DNA of 64,000 bases from NCBI GenBank assembly GCA_949825045.1, contig OX463815.1, positions 27,395,356 to 27,459,355 of the forward strand, written 5' to 3'. The position numbers were made by a program, and so were the translations under genes. Shown here one piece after another: positions 1 through 10,385 of this stretch. This DNA comes from Argyresthia goedartella (Eukaryota > Arthropoda > Insecta > Lepidoptera > Argyresthiidae). Within the stretch, counting starts at the first letter, position 1. Every line of letters begins with the position of its first letter. The notes below the pieces were generated by a model. It did no database searches, was not told the origin of the DNA, and saw only the letters and a program-made list of their open reading frames with translations.

Positions 1-720
1 AAGTTGGCAGGGTCTTGTTTACTACCGGATTTGAAAAGAGATATTAATCTGCTCATTTTCATGAGGTCAGGAAAAACTCCGTTTGCTATACAACTATTGA
101 ATGTGATTGCCATGTATGGTGCAATCACATCGATTACTGATTTAACCACGTTAACCGACATGCCCCATAAATCTTCAGTCTTTTTCATGCTAAGAAGTTT
201 AAATGTTTTAACTATAGTTATAGAGCCTATTGGCTTGAAGTTAAAGCCATCCTTGTTTTGGGGCACATTTTCAACCAAGTAATCTAAAGACTTTTCAGAA
301 GAGGATGGTAGTGCTTCTGTTGTTATTATTGGTATGGTACTGAAGAACTTTTCAAATGCGTTAGCAACGTCCTCGTTTGATGAGAGTAATTGGTCGTTAA
401 CTTTTAAATTAAAACTAGATTCACTAGACCTAACCTTGCCTGTCTCTTTTTTAATAATGTTCCATGTAGTTTTAATTTTGTCGCCAGAAGCTTTGATTTT
501 ATTGTTAAGATGTAGGCACTTTGCTTTGTGGCAGTCTTCCCTAAAATTTTTAGAATAATTTTTGACAAAGACGTTAAACTCAGGACTGTGATCATAGGAT
601 TTTTGCTCATACAATTCATATAGTCTGGACCTGCTCTGTCTTAAATCCTCTGTTGCCCATTCAGAGAATTTTGATTTGTTGTCCGGTCTCACTTTTGTCA
701 GATTGAAAACCTTTTCAAAT
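1..720 (-). mobile_element. CR1-like LINE fragment (linker and early RT), cut by window edge
   Basis: The minus strand reads as the linker between endonuclease and reverse transcriptase plus the start of the RT of a non-LTR retrotransposon. Segments such as KTTWNIIKKETGKVR (near 440-490) and TFKLLSMKKTEDLWGMSV (near 130-190) align by eye with the plus-strand element at 47700-48200. The copy is truncated by the left edge of the window and upstream sequence is lost near 720. It is a relative of the 44196-49806 LINE, not a host gene. Confidence 0.8.
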
Positions 721-1403
721 TCCGCAGATACAGATATAGTATCTAGAAACTAGAGTTATTTCTAGTTTCATAGAGACTTCGTAGAACTCTACTTCATTTT
801 CATCGCAAAAGGTTGTATTGCAACAACATCGCAACCAAGTGGTTGACTTGCAACCTTTAAAAATTATGCTAAGTCTAAACAAAGGAAGTATCAAGTATGT
901 TGTAAAGTATAACGTGAGCGTACTTCCAGCGAAAAAGGTCGGGGTCTCAAAATTCTGAATACACACTTCATTAGTGCTCTGCGAGAAAAATTAGTGCCAG
1001 AAATGTGAAATTTGTGCTCCTACGGGATGTGGAGATAAATGCAAAAAACACATTCTGCCGGGAGAACGTTAACTTTCACCACGACAAGGTCGTGCCTCTT
1101 CTCGCACAATAGTGCCACTCGATAAAATGGCAAATATCGAGTGATCTATAATTTAGTTAGTAGCCAGCTTCCCGTCTTCGTCTGTCTATTTACACTTTTT
1201 GTCACATGATTACGGTTGTGATTTCCTTGCGAGTTTCAAAATATGCGACATGCTACTTATGATTGCTTTGACAAAGAAGTTTTTCACAGTTTCAAGGGAT
1301 TGTAGACCAGTAGCTCGATTATGTATCATTTGAGAGATCCCGATTCGAAAGAAAAGTGGCAATAAAAAACAGCTCGCGTGCAACAATCGTGATGTGATGG
1401 ATA
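721..1403. other. Non-coding stretch, nothing recognised
   Basis: No reading frame, splice pattern or repeat with visible termini was recognised here. Confidence 0.5.
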
Positions 1404-1853
1404 TGTCGCAGTTGGTTGACTAAATCAGACACTTAACTAACTAACTAAATCTAGACCATTAATTAAATACCGACGTTTAACTAAGTCACTAGCATTTTAA
1501 TTTAAATAAAGCATCGTCGAAAATGTTTAACAATCTGTCTTACCGAAAGGCGGCGTGTTTGCTGATTTGCACAGCTTATATTAGGGCAAAACATTGCGGT
1601 AGCTCAGGTGAATCCTTCCTGTTAGGTTGAACATGTAAGAAAAACAAAAAATACTTAAAACATAAACTTAAGTACACATAAAAATTATTTATATTGTTTT
1701 ATGTCTTGTTGCCTAGGAACGTTTAGACAACTCTTTAAATGTTTCGTTCACTCACTCCTCTGATGGAATTTTAGTGACTTGGTTAAACGTCGGTATTTAA
1801 TTAACGGTCTAGAGAGTTAGTTAAGTGTCTGATTTAACCAACTAACTGCGACA
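1404..1853. mobile_element. MITE with about 85-bp terminal inverted repeats
   Basis: The ends begin TGTCGCAG and finish CTGCGACA. About 85 bp at each end (1404-1492 and 1770-1853) are imperfect inverted repeats containing AATACCGACGTTTAACTAAG and its complement. The 4-bp sequence GATA flanks both sides (1400-1403 and 1854-1857), a plausible target duplication. There is no coding capacity. The middle (about 1560-1720) holds, in reverse, a core also found near 25500-25630, 37680-37860 and 53860, inside elements with different ends. Confidence 0.75.
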
Positions 1854-4004
1854 GATACATTTTTCAAAAGCGATCGCAATCACTTGATTTCAGATATACT
1901 TACTAGGTTTTTTATATTAAGTTCAACTTGGTAACTCCACGTATTCCTGAGAAAAAGTTGACAGACGGACAAAAAGTGATCCTATGAAGATTCCTTTTTT
2001 TGTTTTAAGATTCTTCACCTTTACGGACGGTTTTTTTTTTTAAACACGGTACGTATACTCGGCGCCACGACTAAAGAGCTTTGTCCTTGAATGCGCAGTA
2101 GTCACTTTTCACAAGTGTTTGGCGCGGGGAAGTGAGGAGCGACGGGGGCGGTAGTCAGCGCCGGCACCTGATTCGTTGATCAGTCGCTTCCCGATGCCCG
2201 CACCGAAAGCACGTCTCGAAGCTTCTTGAGTACAGTCGCATACAATATTACCCAACGTTATCTTTCGCCCCGGTCGAAAATGCCGAAAAATAAAGTACTG
2301 ACTAGGCAAGCTAGAAAAATGGTTTACGATGTGAACTGTTATATTAAAAATAGAGTCTGATGAAATACTGATGAAGAAGTCTGATGAAAAACTTAATTGT
2401 GGTTTAATTGTTACAAATTATTAGTCAGCGGGAAGAAAAGAGTGTGCAGGACTATTACTACAAGTATTTATATTCACTAGGCCCTAGTGACTAGGGGCAT
2501 TCTATGCTAGGGGGTTATTTATATATAGGTTTCAACCTTGACGTTAACAAATGTTGTCAATAGAGAGTACCTATAGTTTATTTGACACAAAGTCCATTAT
2601 TTACATCGGCTAATATCCCAATCAACAAAATATCAAACAGAGAAAAAATAGAAGTGAAGAAAGTCCTGAACACTCATTCCTTCACACTTACCCTAAAAAC
2701 GCACTTCGGAATTATGCCGCGACTGTACACATGCGCAGTAATCCCCGCCAGTTTCTCCGAGAGCTCTTTATTCGTGGCGCCGAGTGTATGCGAGGCCACA
2801 TGTATCTGACCGGATAATCTATTTGAGATACGGAACACTTAAGACTTTACTTAACACTTTTCCAATGATAGGTGTTGTGCGGCGTATTGTTATGGCCAAA
2901 CAAAGTTAAATAGTGTACTATTATTAAAGTAAAGAAATGTAGCTCATTCATTTCCCCACCAGGGGGCACACGCTTTCACCCTAATTCGAGTAAGATTAAG
3001 TTATACCCACCACGCCACGCCCGGCAATGTTCATAGATAAGTGCGCGCTCGGACTCCATTCCGCGTTCACACAGCCACACGCACATACTCCTGAGATTTT
3101 GGATGCATTGCGGGTGCGCAGTACAGGGTCAGTCTTCGTTTGCCCGGCTCGTGATTGATACTTGCTCCGCACACATCGCTCACCGATGAGATGACGTCAC
3201 GCGGCACTCGATGTACCAATAGATAGTTAGTAAAGTATTCTTCGGGTTTATCAACGGAGATTGCTTCAACATAGAATTGCTAGTTTTATGTCGTAGCAAT
3301 TTATTGTTTCACTAACATTATTCCGCTGTGAGTTATTGGCATCAGGTATGTATTATTAAGTAGGTACCTACTTTATCTCGCACCAACAAAGCGCTGAAAT
3401 GGACAATGCACGGACTGGCCCGGCGGCGGCGCTAAGCGACAACCCTAGCCGTTTGAGAAAGAGCAGGTAGTTATAATTCAAACGGGGGCCTTGTTTAAGT
3501 ACTTATTTATGTATACTATGTCCACGCTGTCTCAGCACATGAGTAAAGAAACGGAACAGAGACAAAGATTCATACAACCACGCCGTTGTAGGTAACCTAT
3601 TACAGGCATTTTAGCAGCAGCCCCTGTGTCGAATAGTACCTAAAATGGTTGTTTACTGTACTGTTTCTATGAAAAATACGAGGAAAATAAAAGATATTTC
3701 ATGCTTCAATAATCCCAAGGAGACTACTAGGTAAATAAATGAATACCAGATTATACCTATCGCACAAACCGTGCTACATAACTAATTGGGTCAACCTATA
3801 AATATTTTTCTGTTTGGTTTCCGAATAGTCTGAATTTGCATATGCACGTATTATTGGCTATATTCCCATAAAAGGATAGCCAGAGCTGCAGGATCACATA
3901 ACCAATCCTACCGCCACGTTCAGCAATTTATTTTAATCTCTTGAGCCATCCCTACTAAAATAGGCAAGAATTTTTACAGGCTCGTTCAAAGGTTTGTCTC
4001 TGTT
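1854..4004. other. Non-coding stretch with GC-rich block and a possible first exon
   Basis: Near 1930-2010 there is a fragment of a dispersed repeat with the phrase GACAGACGGACA followed by GTGATCCTATGA, also seen near 10080-10120. From about 3000 to 3220 the base composition becomes richer in GC and CpG and contains a TGACGTCA palindrome at 3192-3199. At 3399 an ATG opens a 23-codon frame that ends at a possible splice donor. No other gene is visible. Confidence 0.45.
3399..3467 (+). CDS. Possible first coding exon of an unrecognised gene
   Basis: An ATG in the context TGAAATGG opens a frame reading MDNARTGPAAALSDNPSRLR and a few more residues, followed by GAGCAG and GTAGTT, a possible donor. 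GC-rich sequence with a CRE-like TGACGTCA lies about 200 bases upstream. No downstream exon was found in this window, and the peptide resembles nothing I know. This is a weak candidate based on codon content and splice context only. Confidence 0.2.
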
Positions 4005-4270
4005 CCTATTCCCTACCCATGTGGTCTCAGTGTGGTTTGATGGAGGGGTATCGGGCTATTTTTAAACTGCCCTATTAGCCTGACACAGCTTTACGACTAC
4101 TATCGCCGTGTAGCGATAGAAGTCGCGACCAACAGCTTAAAATGTCATCCGAAACACGGAAGCGCCAGAAACGAACACCTTTCCAGCTACCGTTTCGACC
4201 GGATGTTGTTTACCCTACATGATAGTTTTTTCGATGTGCGAGTACCGCTCACCGCCACGGGTTCCACGTC
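4005..4270 (+). repeat. Dispersed repeat, copy 1 (second copy 13805-14135)
   Basis: Shares a long stretch with 13805-14135, including TCATCCGAAACACGGAAGCG, the CAGCTTTACGACTAC region and GATGTGCGA followed by TACCGCT. Neither copy has an open frame. I remember similar sequences as common in moth genomes but cannot assign a class. Confidence 0.65.
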
Positions 4271-4599
4271 ATGTTCATCGAATTTCCTACGACAGTCCAA
4301 TAACCATCTACAGTCTATTATATTAATATAGTGAAACTAACCTCCTTGTATTTTAGAACTGCCTTTAGAAAAAAACTCTTTTTTCGCGCAGCCTCCTTGA
4401 TGACTTTTACTTTATCGGAATTCTCAATTCCAAAAAGTTCCACACTGAATGCCAAAAAAAGATTAAACGAAAGTTAGCCTCTTTTTACGTCTCGTTATCG
4501 GTCTTAGAGCATGTAAAAAATCTCCTCTCTTTACAAAATGCTTGGCGGGTCCACGTAGAAGTATTTTTTCATTTCAGGCGTCATGCCTGCTTACGTGTC

Positions 4600-5535
4600 A
4601 TGGCGTGTCATATGTATATCTGACGAAGGCACATGTTCTACCCTTTAAAATTGTAGTACATCTTTCAGTTACACCATTATGTGAATCACTCTTACGATAC
4701 TGCATCTCCAGTTGGGGAGGTACTCATAGGAGTACACTTTTGCAACTTGAGCGGGCTCAAAGAGCGGTCTTGAAGGTGTGTACATTTAAACCATATTGTT
4801 TCCCTACAACAGAATTGTACAGCTTCTGTGATGTCCTCTCGGTTAGACAGCTGTTTATACATAGCATTGTTCTGAAACAACACAAAAACAATTCCCCACA
4901 TCAAAATAACTCACGTACTAAAAGAAGAAGAGATAAAGTATTTCACATAGTATTAGTACGAACCAAATTTATGCAGCGATTTTTTAAATTTCTGGGACCC
5001 TATATTTATAATAATCTGAGTAAGCACATTGACCTTTGGTCTAATAACACATTTGATAATAATAAAAACATACGTCTTTGGTTGCGCACACAAACATATG
5101 ATGACTGCGAAAAACTTATGATCGTCTAACACAAGTCCAATTATATTCATATCAAAATAATAGTCACATTACATAACTCTCACAGGCACTACACACCTCA
5201 TTACTTCCAATCACACACTCACCACACTCCCCATATTCTCTTACACTAACATAAATCACCAACACTACACACCAAACTATTACGTTTTTGCTGATCTTAT
5301 ATTTTTAAATGTCAGAAGTTATATTTTTATTTAAAATTTCACATTGTTTATACACTATGTAGTATTTAAATCTGAGGCATTTATTCTTGTGGGAAGTAGC
5401 AGCAACTTATCCTAAAACACAGGGTTTCGCCCTATTTTAGGGAGTAGCGATACATCCCTTGTTTACCCTGCTAAACAAGCTTGTAATGTACATTTATTTC
5501 TGTAAATAAACGATTATTATTATTATATATTATTA
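4600..5535 (+). mobile_element. LINE 3' fragment (RT C-terminus and 3' end)
   Basis: An open frame (about 4600-5129) encodes the C-terminal region that follows the RT domain in many insect LINEs. It contains ISSWGG, LLQLERAQRAVLKV, and FPTTELYSFCDVLSVRQLF. The catalytic RT domain is absent, so the copy is 5'-truncated. The 3' end is marked by AAATAAACGATTATTATTAT near 5505-5530, an ATT-type microsatellite tail. It is a different family from the 44196 LINE. Confidence 0.8.
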
Positions 5536-5740
5536 TGTATCCTCTGATTCTGTAGCCTGATCACAGTGATCAGAGTTAATCTGGCTAAAGGCGATATTAA
5601 AAAGAAATCGACTTTAATGTTCTGTTCGATAGCCATCTGACGTTTTCAGATATTTCCAAGTCTCTGTCAAAGAAACATTCAAAATAATTGAAATTAAGAA
5701 CATATACCAGTTCATAAAAAATAATTTTTTTAAAGGTCTT

Positions 5741-6605
5741 TTATCTACACACGTATCATAAACCCTCTTTACTGCGTCTAAAAACCGCACGTTAAGACCA
5801 GCATAATGTAAAACTATTTGGTAATAGTAGTTTATGTGACTGCTGCATAATGCCTAATTATGTACAGTTACATACACTAGTTTATCTACACACATATCAT
5901 AAGCTCTCTTTGATGTGTTCAGGAACCGCATGTTTGACCGGCATTGTGGTTCTGCAATTGTTTAGCTTGTTCTTTAGTACCAACTTCACGCAGACGGGCG
6001 TCGGCGTTGGAAATTTGAATGTCAGTGCCAACTTCACAGACAAACTAGGGACGGCACGCGGGTGGGCGTCGGCGTTCGAAATTTGAATGTCATTATATGT
6101 AGAAAAACTACACATAATGACCATTATGTGTAGTTTTCCAGATACGAAACGAGTTTTTACCAAGTAGTTTAACATAATGCTGATCGTAACGTACGGTTTT
6201 TGAACGCACTAAAGAGGGTTTATGATACGTGTGTAGATAAAAACTCATTTCTTATCTGAAAATTTGTACATTATGACCACAATGTACTTTTTTTTTCAAA
6301 TTATGACATTAAAATTTCGGGCGCCGACGCCCGCCTGCGTTCCGCCCCTAGTTTATCTGTGAAGTTGGTGCTACAGAACAAACTAAACAACTGCAGAGCA
6401 ATGATCAATGCCACAATGCCGGTCAAACATGCGGTTCCTGAACACATCAAAGAGAGCTTCTGATATGTATGTAGATTAACTAGTGTATGTTACTGTACAT
6501 AATTAGGCATTAAAACTCTCGAGTGATATTGTTATGAAACTCGCCATCGGCTCGTTTCAAAAACCCACTCTGGAGCCATTATGTAGCAGTCACATAAACT
6601 ACTAT
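5741..6605. repeat. Compound foldback element with two interleaved inverted-repeat pairs
   Basis: Sequence 5741-5815 (containing ACACGTATCATAAACCCTCT) is the reverse complement of about 6165-6240. Sequence 5823-5990 (containing GACCGGCATTGTGGTT and CTCTTTGATGTG) is the reverse complement of about 6350-6605. The two pairs overlap, so they cannot both fold fully at once. Between them, two direct copies of a GGGCGTCGGCGTT(G/C)GAAATTTGAATGTCA module appear near 5996 and 6064. No coding capacity. Confidence 0.75.
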
Positions 6606-7470
6606 TATGACCCACTTATGGTCCGATTTAAGTAAAACCATTTCACAGCGGGTCCTTACATAATAATTGGAAGCTACTCTACAAATTTCAGCCTTCTAGC
6701 TTTAGCCGTTTGGCCCCTGCAATGATAAATGAGTCAGTCAGTCAGCACTTGTTTCTTTATAGAAAGAGAAGATTTTCTTAGATAAATTACAAAACAAAGG
6801 TATTAATATTATAATAGAAATGGAACTTTGCTTATATTTGGGCTCGCAGCGCACCACACCGGTAACGAACCAGTGTATTAAATCAAACAGTGTATTTATT
6901 CCTATTTATAACCTATCCCGAAACATCGTTGCTAGACTTCTGATACACGGTTGGTTGAATCTGACAGAATTCTATAGCAATTGGATGTGTCATGATGACA
7001 TGCAATTTATGTAAATAGTGAGAAATCCAATTTCGCATTGTGGACCAATGCACTGTTGGTTATTTTACATGCCCTTTTATTAGGTAAAAAATATCCAATG
7101 TTATATAAATGGCAATAAATATTTATTCACAAGTTAATATATCCCCAGTTTTACGATTTTATAGTTTATAGTCTGACCATTTAAAGTAAATAGTGAGTCA
7201 TCAAACCAGCAATTACTGCTTCCTTACTGATAAATAAAGAAAATAATTAAATGTTAAATTTATCAATTAAATAAGTTATCGTTATATGAAAACGTTGCAG
7301 TCTTATTAGTATCAAACAAAAGCATTTGAATAGTACGAAGTTGTCTAATAAATGGTACTTTCATACATTCCTATATTTTTACAAATCTATTCGAACGTCG
7401 CCGTCCATGTTTGGTACTTTTTAACAGTTTATCAATTGAAAGATTCTTGAAGGTTGTACCTACCTTATAA
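6606..7470. other. AT-rich non-coding stretch, nothing recognised
   Basis: No supported gene or bounded repeat was seen. Confidence 0.5.
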
Positions 7471-7890
7471 AAACCGGCCAAGTGCGAGTCGGACTGGCAC
7501 ACGAAGGGTTCCGTACCATTATCTATAAAAACACCAAAAAATACATGTCTGTTGTATGGGAGCCCCCCTTAAATGTATTGTTTTATTTTAATTTAATTAT
7601 TTATTTTTAAACTGAACTAAATACAAATAACTTAATATTCTGAATATTTCAAGCGTCTGCCTGTTGCCGATATTAATATCGAGCTAAAACAAGCAAAAAC
7701 ATCACGTTTGTTTTATGGGAGCCCCCTTAAATATTTATTTTAATCTGTTTTTTTTTTCAGAAATAGCTGTAAAAATTTAACTAACTATCAGGGTTCATGA
7801 GATACAGCCTGGTGACCGACGAAGGGACAGCGGAGTCTTATTAATCGGGTCCCGTTTTACCCTTTGGGTACGGAACCCTAAAAAAATAAA
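7471..7890. repeat. Dispersed lepidopteran repeat with 'ggttccgtacc' ends
   Basis: Begins AAAACCGGCCAAGTGCGAGT, has CGAAGGGTTCCGTACC near 7503-7518, and ends GGGTACGGAACCCTAAAA near 7865-7884. The same phrases bound the repeat at 38855-39250 in opposite order, and an end fragment occurs at 12745-12800. It lies directly beyond the 3' end of cuticle gene 1. I know this sequence as very abundant in moths but cannot name its class with confidence. Confidence 0.7.
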
Positions 7891-7962
7891 ACATATAATA
7901 TTTTTTCATTTTAGAAGTCGTCTATTTACAGGGTTCCATTATTATCAGGAAGAGGCTGCGGT

Positions 7963-8904
7963 CTAGTGGTGGTACTGCTGCGGCGCGGTATGTGTGTGCT
8001 TCCCCGGCGCCGAGTGGCTCACGACCGCGTTGAAGCCGCTGTGGTCGTCAGCGGAGTACTGCACAGTGCGCACGGAGCCGTCAGCCTCCAGCAGCGAGTA
8101 CTCGCCGTGCACCGCGTCGCCGTCGCGCGTCTCGTGCTGCGACTTGTTGTCGCCGGTGTGCGAGTCCGCCACGCTGTACGAGTACTCGTACTTGGGGTGC
8201 GCCTGCAACAAACAACACACTCCAGTCAGCCACACAACTCCAACTGCCTACCATACTACAGAGTAACACGAGGCGGTGGAGAGACTTACGTATTCCTCCT
8301 CGTGGTGGGCGGAGACAAGCTTGGCGACGGGGGCGGCGTAGTGGACGGGGGCGGCGGCGTAGTGGACGGGGGCAGCAGCGTAGTGAGTAGGGGCGGCGTG
8401 GTAGGCTACTGGGGCAGGGGCGGCGTGGTACACGGGGGCGGCGACGGCGAGCTTAGCGACGGGGGCGGCATGAGCCTGGTCGTGACGCACGATGCTCTGG
8501 GAGGACACCGCAGCTGCAGAGGAGTAATGAGCGTGGACGGGGGCGGTGGCGTAGTGAGTAGGAGCGGCGTGATAGGCTAGGGGGGCGGAAGCGGCGTGGT
8601 ATACAGGGGCGGATACAGCCAGCTTTGCGACAGGGGCGGCATGGTACACGGGTGCAGCGTGAGCCTGATCGTGACGGACGATGCTCTGTGAGGAGACGGC
8701 GGCGGCGGAGGAGTAGTGGTGGGGCTCGGGCAGCAGACCTGCAGCCGACACTGCCAGCACGGCGCTCAGGGCAAGGATCTGTAATAAAAAGATAGCATTC
8801 TATAAATTTTTCCTTAGTTATATCGACTAAATTAAATATTGAATCATTTGATTTAAACTTTTAAGTTGACCTCTAAGTGTTTTTAAACGTACTTTGCTGA
8901 ACAT
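7963..8904 (-). CDS. RR-2 cuticular protein, gene 1 (three exons)
   Basis: A secreted structural protein of the chitinous cuticle. Coding exons are 8893-8904 (MFSK), 8290-8778 and 7963-8202, joined by donors GTACGT and GTAAGT. The product is 246 residues. Residues 1 to about 18 form a signal peptide running from MFSK into [14 protein letters not shown]. Exon 2 encodes low-complexity Ala/Pro/His/Tyr sequence with YHAAP repeats, and the block [15 protein letters not shown] occurs twice. Exon 3 encodes the extended Rebers-Riddiford RR-2 chitin-binding domain (about residues 169-228), with [37 protein letters not shown] and a short HH tail. Exon 2 to exon 3, including the 87-bp intron, is nearly identical to gene 2 at 15026-15796. 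High GC here contrasts with the AT-rich flanks and creates long spurious antisense frames. Start choice rests on the shared micro-exon and promoter. Confidence 0.93.
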
Positions 8905-8928
8905 GTTGATCTGATTATCTGTGGAGCA

Positions 8929-8964
8929 ACTGATGTATTACAAGTGTAAATAGTACCTTTTATA
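8929..8964 (-). promoter_or_regulatory. Core promoter of cuticle gene 1 (TATA box and initiator)
   Basis: On the minus strand TATAAAAG occupies 8964-8957 and the arthropod initiator TCAGT occupies 8933-8929. The first T of the TATA box is 33 bases from the A of the initiator. The predicted 5' UTR is about 27 nt. Confidence 0.8.
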
Positions 8965-9214
8965 CTGAAAGTATTTTGGGCGCGGCAAGGTCAACAAGCC
9001 ATACATACATTTTGGGCACAGGATCGGACTACTTTCTCCACAATTTGCCATCAGTATAGGTAATTACCATTTTTGGTGTAACTAGTTGGAGTAAGTGCTC
9101 TTAAAATACAGTTTCGTAAGAATTAAGTACGATTCAATCATTACTAGCCAGCCTCGCAAATAATTATATACACATACATAATGACCTGTGAATCCCCAGG
9201 ATTAATGGAGCAAA
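8965..9214. other. Upstream region of cuticle gene 1
   Basis: Contains the sequence TTTTGGGCGCGGCAAGGTCA at 8975-8994, just upstream of the TATA box. A similar TTTTGGGCGGCGCAAGGTC is at the same position in gene 2 (15992-16010). This shared upstream element may be regulatory. Confidence 0.5.
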
Positions 9215-9420
9215 CCCCTGACAGATGGTAGCCCAGAAACGGCACACGAAATAGAGGCCGTCAAGGCAAAAGATGGGACGACGAGCTTAAAATCACAGCA
9301 GGTCCAAACTGGAGAAGATTTGCATGAGATAGGAACCAGTGGACAAAGTTAGGGATGGCCTTTCCAAAAGGCACACTGAACCCCGATACGTATTATAACC
9401 CCAACAGATAAAATAAAAAA
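9215..9420 (+). mobile_element. RTE-like LINE 3' fragment
   Basis: The plus strand reads RWDDELKITAGPNWRRFA and then DRNQWTKLGMAF, the C-terminal motif of RTE-type LINEs in moths. It is followed by an A-rich 3' end near 9395-9430. Only this end remains. Confidence 0.75.
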
Positions 9421-10190
9421 ATTACAAAAAAGGAGTAATCATGATTAAGAATCTATGTTCTCGCATAAGAGCAAAATAGCAGACGAGTTGAACATTGATC
9501 ACTCCCTATTATACGCCGATAACAGGTACACCTATTTTCTGAAGAATATTCATACATATTATATATATAGGTATATATTATTATATACACGTCGAATCTG
9601 ATTATGGTAAAATGGTTCCTTACCACCGTACAATGGTAGGGATGGTGTGGAGTGAACAGTTTGGATTTTACATAGCAAAATGTAATTGACAAAGTTATTA
9701 TTGCGGCTACTTTAATACTCTACGTACGTTACCAGGTGCATTTATAAGTTTTTATGTGGTTTGCAGATAGATAAAAACCTTGACAATTCCGGGTAGGTTT
9801 GCTGCACTTTTTTGATGATAACTGCTAAAATTATTAAAACTAAAATTAAATTTATATTTTTTTGAATTTTTTATAACGAGTTCTTTTCAGCGATATGCGA
9901 TTTCAGTGACCTGACTTATTATGATGTTTTATTTTTCGTTTTGTCATTTTACACCTTCCACTTTTTTCTAGGCAATATATTTTTCATACTAGACTTGAAT
10001 TATGTTGCGGTTATCAGGATATGTATTTCTGCAGGAGATTTCAAGAATCTATCTCTTACAGTTCCTGATAAAAGTTCCTGTGACAGACAGACGGATGCAC
10101 AGGCGACTGATCCTATATTAATTGTCAATCGTGAACTGTCTTCAGATTTTCACCCCACACATTACTAGGAAAACAATCAAACCTTGCCGT
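9421..10190. other. AT-rich non-coding stretch
   Basis: Apart from a dispersed-repeat fragment near 9990-10165 (TGTGACAGACAGACGGATGC then GATCCTATA), nothing is recognised. The open frame at 9941-10168 runs through that repeat and is not supported as a gene. Confidence 0.5.
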
Positions 10191-10194
10191 TGGC

Positions 10195-10385
10195 ATATCT
10201 AAGGTCTGTCCCGTAATTAGCAGCAACAAAGTAAAAAGCAGTGATAGGTACTGTTGTAGAATGTAATAAAATCAAACTGTGGGAGTTTCGCCGACCTTCT
10301 TCTCCCACAGTGGTCCAATGTAGAGAAGTGGCAAAAATGACGATTACAGTAATAAAGACATTTGATTGACTGATTGATTGAATGT
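10195..10385 (+). mobile_element. 3' end of the CR1-like LINE family
   Basis: Contains the conserved 3' hairpin of this family: ACTGTGGGAGTTTC, then TTCTTCTCCCACAGTGGTCC, then ATGTAGAGAAG. It closes with a short tandem tail (TTGA/CTGA repeats near 10361-10380). It matches 49685-49815 by eye. Confidence 0.8.

Noticed and set aside
7966..8580. Long plus-strand frame of 204 codons over cuticle gene 1
   Set aside because: It is the antisense of GC-rich cuticle exons with Ala/Pro/His repeats. Composition alone keeps it open. The minus strand has the real splice sites, signal peptide and RR-2 domain. The same applies to 15167-15709.
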